A stretch of DNA of 36,625 nt, taken from the NCBI RefSeq assembly GCF_001439915.1, contig NZ_LMBW01000004.1:312165-348789 (forward strand), written 5' to 3'. Both the position numbers and the translations under genes were made by a program. Positions within the stretch are counted from its first letter, which is position 1, and each line of letters opens with the position of its first letter. Origin of the DNA: Fredinandcohnia humi. GTDB taxonomy: Bacteria; Bacillota; Bacilli; Bacillales; Bacillaceae_L. Shown in pieces: positions 30,523 to 36,625 of the stretch. The notes under the pieces are model-generated. The model was not told the origin of the DNA, made no database searches, and worked only from the letters and a program-made list of their open reading frames with translations.

Positions 30523-32031
30523 ATGGATACAGAAATTTTGTTAAGCTTTGATTGGGGAGTTATGGCACCTGAATTTATCATCCTCGGTGTTGCAACCCTG
30601 CTATCATTACTTGATTTATTTATGGCGAGTGACAGGGACCGACGCCCGCTCGGCTGGATTGGAATTGTTGGGATCCTCTTAGCAATCGGGTTTACGGTTT
30701 CGCTAATTGGAAATGACGTCACATCGATTTTGTACGATACATTTAGACTTGATTCGTTCGCGATTGCGTTTAAGTTAATTTTATTAGTGGGAACCGGCCT
30801 TGTGATTTTGCTTGCGATGAGCTACGAGCCTAAGGATGGTATTGAGTATCGTGGTGAGTTTTACTACTTATTGCTAGCGGCACTTTTAGGCACAATGATA
30901 ATGACGTCAAGCGCTGACTTGATTACATTATTCATCGGCTTGGAATTACTTTCAATTTCGTCCTATATTTTAGCTGGAATCCGAAAGCATAATCAGCTTT
31001 CAAATGAATCCGCAATGAAATATGTGATTAATGGAACGGTTTCTACAGCAATCTTTTTATTCGGTGTCAGTTATGTGTATGGTCTGACTGGAACCTCGAA
31101 TTTAAAAGAAATCTTTATGGCGTTTGGAAACCTGCAGGATCCACAGCATATTTACATTGTCGCCCTCGCGCTTTTCATGATTGTGGTGGGACTTTCCTTT
31201 AAAATCGGGGCTGCTCCATTCCATATGTGGGCACCAGATGTGTATCAAGGAGCACCAACGCCTGTTACAGCCTTTTTAAGTGTTGTTTCAAAGACAGCGG
31301 GCTTTGTCATCATTTTACGAATTGTTGTGACAGCCTTTATCCAAGCACCATCTGGTCATGCTGAAACACCATACTTAGTGTTCCATTTACAAGACCTGTT
31401 AGCGATTATCGCGGGCGCTACGATGATAATTGGGAATACAGTTGCACTAAGACAACGAAATATAAAGCGGATGATGGCATACTCAAGTATTGCCCACGCT
31501 GGATATGTATTAGTAGCATTTGTTGCTTTCTCCTATTTTATGATGGATGCGATATGGTTCTATTTAGTGGCATATCTCTTCATGAGTATTGGGTTCTTTG
31601 CAATCCTTCAAGTGATTTCGCAAACATCGGACTCAGAGGATATTAGCCAGTTTGCAGGACTCTATAAACGATCTCCGGTACTAGCTGTTGCACTTGGAGT
31701 ATTTATCCTTTCATTAGCGGGAATTCCTGGTACTGCAGGGTTCATCGGAAAATTGGAGATTTTCATCGGGGTATTTATCACAACTCCGTCACATTATGTG
31801 TTGGCATCGATTATGATTGCGATGACCGTTGTCTCGTATTTCTATTACTTCGGCATCCTTACACAAATGTTCTTTAGACCTGCAGCAGACGATAGTAAAA
31901 TTAAACTGCCAATAGGTGTGTTGATAGTCGTAATTGTTGCTGTAGTCGGAACAATTGGATTCGGAATTTTCCCAGGTGTCGCCTTCGAATTCATTCAGCA
32001 GTTCGAAAGCTTCCGGGACTTTATCGGTTAA
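30523..32031 (+). CDS. nuoN: Complex I subunit NuoN
   Basis: Antiporter-like subunit of 502 residues, the third of the family in this operon. LELLSISSYILAG holds the conserved Glu, FKIGAAPFHMWAPDVYQGAP the channel Lys, and MAYSSIAHAGYVLV the second Lys/His region. GGAGGGTGAG precedes the ATG, five bases after nuoM. It is the last nuo gene; no nuoE, nuoF or nuoG is present. Confidence 0.96.
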   Translation: MDTEILLSFDWGVMAPEFIILGVATLLSLLDLFMASDRDRRPLGWIGIVGILLAIGFTVSLIGNDVTSILYDTFRLDSFAIAFKLILLVGTGLVILLAMSYEPKDGIEYRGEFYYLLLAALLGTMIMTSSADLITLFIGLELLSISSYILAGIRKHNQLSNESAMKYVINGTVSTAIFLFGVSYVYGLTGTSNLKEIFMAFGNLQDPQHIYIVALALFMIVVGLSFKIGAAPFHMWAPDVYQGAPTPVTAFLSVVSKTAGFVIILRIVVTAFIQAPSGHAETPYLVFHLQDLLAIIAGATMIIGNTVALRQRNIKRMMAYSSIAHAGYVLVAFVAFSYFMMDAIWFYLVAYLFMSIGFFAILQVISQTSDSEDISQFAGLYKRSPVLAVALGVFILSLAGIPGTAGFIGKLEIFIGVFITTPSHYVLASIMIAMTVVSYFYYFGILTQMFFRPAADDSKIKLPIGVLIVVIVAVVGTIGFGIFPGVAFEFIQQFESFRDFIG

Positions 32032-32049
32032 AAGCAAGGGTCCAAGGGG

Positions 32050-32101
32050 ACGGTTCTTGTGGTTCTCCATTTAATGGAGAACCCATGAACCGTTTTTTTT
32101 T
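32050..32101 (+). terminator. Terminator of the nuo operon, built from a dispersed repeat
   Basis: ACGGTTC (32050-32056) pairs with GAACCGT (32087-32093) around an inner stem GTTCTCCATT/AATGGAGAAC, followed by about nine T. Its 5' half is an inverted copy (32039-32065) of the GAACCGTCCC repeat seen at 5980 and 32119. Confidence 0.88.
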
Positions 32102-32118
32102 ATGCTTATTTTGCGCTT

Positions 32119-32147
32119 GGGACCAGTAGAACCGTCCCTGTGGTTCC
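32119..32147. repeat. Second direct copy of the GAACCGTCCC hairpin repeat
   Basis: GGGACCAGT, AGAACCGTCCC and TGTGGTTCC align base for base in length (29) with the copy at 5980-6008, with five or six differences. It follows the nuo terminator. Confidence 0.7.
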
Positions 32148-32248
32148 TCAAGAACTGTTTATTTTTGCGGACTTCTGACATAGAAAATGTTAATATGGAA
32201 TGGTGTGATTTTTCGGAAGTTTTGTTTCCATATCAAAGGAGTGGTTTG

Positions 32249-32485
32249 ATGTTATCGGGTTTTGGGTATCAAGCACTTATCAGTATTATTTCGCATTTGA
32301 TATTTATAGGGGTTACATGGTGGGCCTTGCAAAGCATTCGGTATGAACATTTGGTGAAACCGAATCACGTTTTCCAGGTGCGGGTTCTCCTTATTCTTGT
32401 AACAATTGCAATTGGATCAACAGCTAGCAATTTCTTCTTAGATTATCTCCTCTGGTCACAACAATTACCAAGTATTCTTGATTGA
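32249..32485 (+). CDS. ywzB: DUF1146 membrane protein YwzB
   Basis: Protein of 78 residues with two hydrophobic segments (about 8-28 and 48-66) and the conserved WWALQSIRYEHLVKP between them. The family is known only as DUF1146 and sits before murA in many bacilli. The ATG at 32249 is chosen for its AAAGGAG eight bases upstream; the frame is open further 5' but crosses the repeat element and has no ribosome site. Confidence 0.85.
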   Translation: MLSGFGYQALISIISHLIFIGVTWWALQSIRYEHLVKPNHVFQVRVLLILVTIAIGSTASNFFLDYLLWSQQLPSILD

Positions 32486-32632
32486 AAACTTTATGCAGGT
32501 GGTTTATGGATAAGTAATCGTGGATGAAGATTTTGTCTGGGTTCTCCACTACTTTCCACGTATCCTAAGTGATGTTCTGGTAAAAATGTTAGTAAGGAGA
32601 GGAATTCAAATCAAATAAAAAACATTCCTTAG

Positions 32633-32758
32633 TATGCCGATACAAAGGAAAAATACATTGGATATTACTGGAATGACCCAATAGAAGGTAAAGGTAGATG
32701 GTACGAAGGAACCGATTTTAGAGTTGATGATTTTCATGGACGTATTCCACAGGCGTAA
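32633..32758 (+). pseudogene. Carboxy-terminal fragment of an unidentified gene
   Basis: A frame without a start codon reads from YADTKEKYIGYYWNDP to VDDFHGRIPQA and a stop, 41 residues of natural-looking protein rich in Trp, Tyr, Asp and Gly. An in-frame TAG lies immediately upstream, and the neighbouring frames give only short starts. It is probably the tail of a decayed gene. I do not recognise the family. Confidence 0.4.
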
Positions 32759-33190
32759 AATTCGCATCCGATTGGCCCTCTTTGAATGTCATCACATCAA
32801 CTTATTTTTTTAGCATAGTTTCATTTTATTGAGCAGAAGATCAAACGAAGAACGCCACTTCTTGTGGCAACCCCTTTATGACCAGCTCGTGTGGGTCTAA
32901 AAATGAAGACAAACCCTCAAAAACATGAAGTTCCATTCGTATTACTTGTACTATGTGAATTATGGAAAGTTTTCACTTGAAAACAATTCTTCAAATGTTC
33001 AAAGATTTGTCGACAATTAATGCGAAATTCCCACAAATTTCACTTGTGCCAATGAAGGTCTGAGTGATATGATGTAAATTGGTTTTGTGTAAAAATTTGT
33101 ACGTGATAACGATGTGGATAGGCTGTGTTAAAGCGGTGTTATCCAAATTTTTATCGATCGGGATGTACCCATACATCCACACTCGAATTA
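32759..33190. other. Non-coding spacer before murA
   Basis: No supportable gene. Hairpins seen are GCCAC-TTCTT-GTGGC (32854-32868, like the unit at 9615), GTTTTC-ACTT-GAAAAC (32969-32984) and GGATGTA-CCCA-TACATCC (33161-33178). Confidence 0.5.
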
Positions 33191-33220
33191 GGGACAATTG
33201 CCCGGTAGTTTGCATATACT
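33191..33220 (+). promoter_or_regulatory. Possible murA promoter
   Basis: GGGACA (33191-33196), an 18-base spacer and TATACT (33215-33220). The -35 matches four of six and the -10 five of six. The leader would be about 130 bases. Confidence 0.35.
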
Positions 33221-33357
33221 GCATCAGTGTGAACGTTAGATACCCACTAAAGTAACGAATATGAAAGATTGGGTTGTATAAACAACGGTCAAGATGGAAC
33301 ACCAATTGTTTAGAATGAATATGAATATATAGAAAATGGGACGCGGAGGGGAATACC

Positions 33358-34656
33358 TTGGAAAAAATCATCGTCCGCGGCGGTCAAAGGTTAAACGGCA
33401 CAGTTAAAGTAGAAGGCGCAAAAAATGCTGTTTTGCCAGTTATCGCTGCATCCATATTAGCTAGTAATGGTAAAAGTGTGATAAATGAAGTACCCACGCT
33501 CTCAGATGTGTATACGATTAATGAGGTATTGCGCTTTTTAAATGCAGATGTTACCTTTCATAACAACCAAATCGTTGTCGATGCATCAAGAGAGCTAAAA
33601 ACAGAAGCACCTTTTGAATATGTTCGAAAAATGCGCGCATCCGTACTTGTGATGGGGTCATTGCTTGCCCGGAATGGTCACGCAAGAGTTGCTCTTCCTG
33701 GAGGGTGTGCAATTGGTTCAAGACCGATTGACCAGCACTTAAAAGGATTTGAAGCGATGGGTGCAATTGTGAAAGTCGGAAATGGATATATCGATGCCGA
33801 AGTCAATGGACGTCTTCAGGGTGCAAAAGTATACATGGATTTCCCAAGCGTAGGAGCTACTGAAAACATCATGATGGCTGCTACACTTGCTGATGGAATC
33901 TCCATCATTGAAAACTGTGCAAAAGAACCAGAGATTGTCGATCTTGCTAACTTCTTAAATGCAATGGGGGCGCGTGTTAGAGGCGCAGGCACTGGAACCA
34001 TCCGTATTGAAGGTGTAAAAGAATTGCATGGAGCAACGCATAACATTATCCCTGATCGTATTGAAGCAGGCACATTCATGGTGGCTTCTGCAATTACAGG
34101 CGGTAATGTGGTGGTAAAAGGTGCAGTACCAGAACACCTTAGCTCACTTATTGCAAAAATGGAAGAAATGGGCGTTACCATCATTGAAGAACAAGATGGT
34201 CTGCGTGTAATTGGACCAGAACAGTTAAAGGCTGTCGATATAAAAACAATGCCACACCCTGGTTTTCCAACAGATATGCAGTCACAAATGATGGCATTAT
34301 TACTTCGTGCGCAAGGTACAAGTATGATCACGGAAACCGTATTTGAAAATCGCTTCATGCACGTCGAAGAATTCCGACGCATGAATGGTGATATCAAAAT
34401 TGAAGGCCGTTCTGTTATTATCAACGGAGAATCCCAGCTTCAAGGAGCTGAGGTAGCTGCAACTGATTTACGCGCTGCTGCTGCACTTATTCTATCCGGC
34501 TTGGTTGCAGATGGCTACACACGTGTAACAGAATTGAAGCACTTAGACCGTGGTTATGTAGACTTCCACGAAAAGCTCGCATCATTAGGTGCTGACATTG
34601 AACGTATAAATGAAGAAACGGAAAGCCTCGTGGAAGAAGCCAAAGCGAACTTTTGA
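33358..34656 (+). CDS. murA: UDP-N-acetylglucosamine 1-carboxyvinyltransferase
   Basis: Enzyme of 432 residues for the first committed step of peptidoglycan synthesis, transfer of enolpyruvate from PEP to UDP-GlcNAc. Lys22 (GAKNAVLP) and the catalytic Cys117 ([12 protein letters not shown], the residue attacked by fosfomycin) are present, as is the conserved loop [16 protein letters not shown]. It starts at TTG behind GGAGGGG. Its position before spoIID identifies it as the MurAA-type copy of bacilli. Confidence 0.96.
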   Translation: MEKIIVRGGQRLNGTVKVEGAKNAVLPVIAASILASNGKSVINEVPTLSDVYTINEVLRFLNADVTFHNNQIVVDASRELKTEAPFEYVRKMRASVLVMGSLLARNGHARVALPGGCAIGSRPIDQHLKGFEAMGAIVKVGNGYIDAEVNGRLQGAKVYMDFPSVGATENIMMAATLADGISIIENCAKEPEIVDLANFLNAMGARVRGAGTGTIRIEGVKELHGATHNIIPDRIEAGTFMVASAITGGNVVVKGAVPEHLSSLIAKMEEMGVTIIEEQDGLRVIGPEQLKAVDIKTMPHPGFPTDMQSQMMALLLRAQGTSMITETVFENRFMHVEEFRRMNGDIKIEGRSVIINGESQLQGAEVAATDLRAAAALILSGLVADGYTRVTELKHLDRGYVDFHEKLASLGADIERINEETESLVEEAKANF

Positions 34657-34668
34657 CTCACCACGAAG

Positions 34669-34716
34669 AAAGCTAGGGAAATTACCCACATAAGGTAATA
34701 TCTCTAGCTTTTTTAT
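34669..34716 (+). terminator. Rho-independent terminator after murA
   Basis: AAAGCTAG-G-GA-A-ATTACC pairs with GGTAAT-A-TC-T-CTAGCTTT and is followed by a T run. Confidence 0.92.
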
Positions 34717-34782
34717 TTTTATACATTTTAGAGTAATTATTTTTTTCGTTTTTTCAAGTCATAAATGCTTGTCCACCACCAT

Positions 34783-34820
34783 AAGTATTGGTATATAGGT
34801 GCATAATGAAATGCATTAAT
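34783..34820 (+). promoter_or_regulatory. Possible SigE promoter region of spoIID
   Basis: spoIID is a SigE gene in B. subtilis. ATA-rich pairs such as AAGTATT with CATAATGA (34783 and 34802) or GTATATA with CATTAAT (34791 and 34814) roughly resemble SigE boxes, but I cannot choose between them. Confidence 0.25.
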
Positions 34821-34842
34821 TTTAGTGTGGAGGCTTGCATTC

Positions 34843-35862
34843 ATGAAACAGATTAAACCCATCATTGTACTAGTTTCTGTCCTTTTTGTCTTGATTTTAT
34901 TGATTCCATCAATGCTCGTCATTCCGTTCTCCGGTAAGGACGCGGTAAAGCTAGCAGAAGAACGGCAATCAAATCCAGAACCGCCTCAAATCGCTTCAGG
35001 TCCAACGGTGGAGGTGGCCGTGCACCGCGTCAGTGCTCAGAAAATCGAAAATGTGGAGCTTGAGGATTATGTAGTGGGTGTGCTTGCGATGGAAATGCCT
35101 GCGAAGTTTGAGATGGAGGCATTAAAAGCTCAAGCATTGGCTGCAAGAACGTATGTAGTAAAGCATATGCTGAGCGAACAAAAAATTGGTGTGCCTGACG
35201 GTGCGGATGTGTCAGATACGACTGACTACCAGGTATATAAAAGTAAAGAGGAATTAAAAGTGGAATGGGAAGGGGAATACGATTGGAAGATCCAAAAAAT
35301 TACGCAGGCCGTTAAAGAAACACAGGGTCAGATCTTAACTTATAATGGGGATCCAATTGATGCGCAATTTTTCTCAACGAGTAATGGCTATACGGAAAAC
35401 TCACAGGATTATTATAAAAATGAATATCCCTATTTAAAAACTGTCGAAAGTCCGTGGGATGTAAATACAGAGAAGTTTTTCTACCAAGTTCAAATGACTG
35501 TTGCTGATTTTGAACAAAAGCTTGGGATTAAGCTTGGCAATGGGAATGAGATTGGGAACGTTACAGCAAAAACACAATCAAATCGTATTGCTTCGGTGGA
35601 TGTTGGCGGAAAGAGTTTTACAGGTAGGGAAGTTCGCGTAGCCTTAGGGCTTCGCTCGACCGACTTTTCATGGGAGCGTAAAGGCAATAATATCGTCATT
35701 AAAACAAAAGGCTACGGCCACGGGGTTGGAATGAGTCAGTACGGTGCGGACGGAATGGCAAAGGCAGGCAAGAACTACAAGGAGATTGTCGCGCATTACT
35801 ACCAGGGTGTAGAAATTTCGACCACACAGAACTTTGAAAATAAATTAACGGTGAAAAAATAA
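34843..35862 (+). CDS. spoIID: Stage II sporulation protein D (peptidoglycan lytic transglycosylase)
   Basis: Protein of 339 residues with one amino-terminal membrane helix (about 5-28) and an extracytoplasmic SpoIID domain. It cuts peptidoglycan glycan strands during engulfment of the forespore, working with SpoIIM and SpoIIP in the mother cell. The catalytic Glu is probably Glu84 in AMEMPAKFEMEALKAQALAA, equivalent to Glu88 of B. subtilis, and GYGHGVGMSQYGADGMA near the end is the conserved metal-site region. The ATG follows GTGGAGG. B. subtilis has ywmB near murAA and spoIID; here the 187 bases between murA and spoIID hold no gene. Confidence 0.95.
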   Translation: MKQIKPIIVLVSVLFVLILLIPSMLVIPFSGKDAVKLAEERQSNPEPPQIASGPTVEVAVHRVSAQKIENVELEDYVVGVLAMEMPAKFEMEALKAQALAARTYVVKHMLSEQKIGVPDGADVSDTTDYQVYKSKEELKVEWEGEYDWKIQKITQAVKETQGQILTYNGDPIDAQFFSTSNGYTENSQDYYKNEYPYLKTVESPWDVNTEKFFYQVQMTVADFEQKLGIKLGNGNEIGNVTAKTQSNRIASVDVGGKSFTGREVRVALGLRSTDFSWERKGNNIVIKTKGYGHGVGMSQYGADGMAKAGKNYKEIVAHYYQGVEISTTQNFENKLTVKK

Positions 35863-35863
35863 C

Positions 35864-35894
35864 GGCAGAGGGATTAGTTCCCCTCTGCCTTTTT
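35864..35894. terminator. Terminator shared by spoIID and the vanZ-like gene
   Basis: GGCAGAGGG (35864-35872) and CCCTCTGCC (35881-35889) form a perfect nine-pair stem with T runs on both strands. The stop of the minus-strand gene falls in the loop. Confidence 0.9.
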
Positions 35895-36320
35895 GCTGTT
35901 CAAACCTTCTACCCAAAGGAGGAGCTTTTTGAATCGCGGTAGCTTTTCTCCAAAATAACTCACTTTTACAATCGAAAAAAGCACAAGCACCCCAATTGTA
36001 TCTTTTACAAGATCAATGATAGTTGCAGACCGATAGGGGACAAAATATTGGTGAAACTCATCTGAAAAGCCATAAGCGATTGCGAGTACCGCAGCAAGGA
36101 TACTTGTTTTCGGAGTGAACTTTCCTTGTACAAGAAAAAACAATACCCAAAAGCCGTACAGGATGCCGAATTCGATTAGGTGCAATGACTCTTTAAATGC
36201 ATTGTCCCAAGAATACGGTGTGTTCACGATTGCATCCGATGGAAGGCTCGATAAGATGAAAATAAAGATCATATATAAAAATGGCGCAATTAATAGTAGA
36301 AATCGTAAAAATGCTTTCAT
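35874..36320 (-). CDS. VanZ-like family membrane protein
   Basis: Protein of 148 residues with four or five hydrophobic segments. The VanZ signature is clear: a charged block FKESLHLIEFGILYGFW around residue 45-60 and GFSDEFHQYFVPYRSATIIDLVKDTIG around 85-110. VanZ gives low-level teicoplanin resistance in enterococci; most family members have no known role and should not be read as resistance genes. The ATG at 36320 follows AAGGAGA on the minus strand. It converges on spoIID and shares a terminator with it. Confidence 0.85.
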   Translation of the reverse strand: MKAFLRFLLLIAPFLYMIFIFILSSLPSDAIVNTPYSWDNAFKESLHLIEFGILYGFWVLFFLVQGKFTPKTSILAAVLAIAYGFSDEFHQYFVPYRSATIIDLVKDTIGVLVLFSIVKVSYFGEKLPRFKKLLLWVEGLNSKKAEGN

Positions 36321-36465
36321 GCGGCAGATTCTCCTTTTAAAAATGTACCTACATAGTATAGCATTCATTGGATAAAGTGCGGGATAAAATTAACGTTAGA
36401 TGCGGGGAAAAGGACTTTAGTGAGGTATTCGTAATCCAGTTTATCGTAAAAATGGATCAAATCCT

Positions 36466-36625
36466 CTTCATCGAATTATGAAGGGGAAAACGCAAGGAGT
36501 TCTCGGTTTAAATCTCCTTCATCGGGGTTATGAAGACCTGAACGCGAGCCCGACAGATGATAAAAGGTCTTCATAGAGGTTATGAAGACCTGAATACGCC
36601 CCCGGCAGATGATAAAAGGTCTTCA
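36466..36625. repeat. Tandem ~52-bp repeat array running off the window
   Basis: Units start at 36466 (51 bases, divergent), 36517 (52) and 36569 (52), and a fourth begins at 36621. Units two and three share CTTCAT, GAGGTTATGAAGACCTGA or its variant, and CAGATGATAAAAGGT. Each unit contains TATGAAGACCT facing the AGGTCTTCATA at the boundary with the next, so every junction can form a long hairpin. There are no unique spacers. Confidence 0.85.

Noticed and set aside
32991-33371. Minus-strand 126-codon open frame before murA
   Set aside because: It overlaps the murA ribosome site and start, has a His/Tyr-rich improbable composition and no recognisable motif.
33816-34424. Minus-strand 202-codon open frame inside murA
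   Set aside because: Shadow of murA; no ribosome site, and the opposite frame is fully explained.
36466-36625. CRISPR array
   Set aside because: The whole 52-base unit repeats, with no unique spacers between repeats, and there are no cas genes.

Overview
The window is chromosomal DNA from a low-GC, endospore-forming Firmicute of the Bacillaceae. Strong AGGAGG-type ribosome sites, GTG and TTG starts, spoIID, the protein-arginine phosphatase gene ywlE and the order ywlD-ywlE-rpiB-ywlG-glyA-upp-atp...ywzB-murA-spoIID all point there. Insertions relative to the Bacillus subtilis order (a chemoreceptor, a TnpB element, an SPFH/ribbon-helix-helix pair, a subtilase, a complex I operon) suggest a species outside the B. 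subtilis group. From memory, a nuo operon between atpC and ywzB is a Bacillus cereus-like arrangement.

Layout. 1-2540: mntP (Mn efflux), ywlE and a chemoreceptor without a sensor domain. About 2591-4225: a tnpB-only IS605-type element with both hairpin ends, a structured 3' region that fits an omega RNA, and a LexA-like box at its promoter. 4301-5522: rpiB and ywlG. 5523-6166: a broken small gene, a dispersed repeat, a possible PurR operator and the glyA promoter. 6167-7408: glyA. 7476-7600: six 21-bp tandem repeats. 7670-8686 (minus strand): an SPFH membrane protein and a 53-residue ribbon-helix-helix protein. 8931-12029: upp and an exported subtilase whose ribosome site lies inside the upp terminator stem. 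12236-19846: atpZ-I-B-E-F-H-A-G-D-C with promoter and terminator. 19847-21561: mostly non-coding, with one minus-strand exported hypothetical, hairpin repeats, a 52-bp tandem repeat and a nested inverted-repeat element overlapping the nuo promoter. 21562-32101: nuoABCDHIJKLMN. 32102-36625: ywzB, a gene fragment, murA, spoIID, a VanZ-like gene and the start of a 52-bp tandem array that runs off the window.

Function. The core is energy conversion. An 11-subunit complex I lacking the NADH-oxidising NuoEFG module pumps ions across the membrane, and the F1Fo ATP synthase uses the resulting gradient. Subunits a and c carry neutralophile-type residues rather than alkaliphile ones. Around this sit one-carbon metabolism (glyA), pentose phosphate metabolism (rpiB), pyrimidine salvage (upp), peptidoglycan synthesis (murA) and sporulation (spoIID).

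The least explained parts are the TnpB element with its apparent SOS operator, the nested inverted repeat upstream of nuoA, the Ala/Lys repeat arm of NuoC and several short tandem or dispersed repeats. No database search was possible. Family calls rest on recognised motifs, and regulatory calls are consensus matches by eye.
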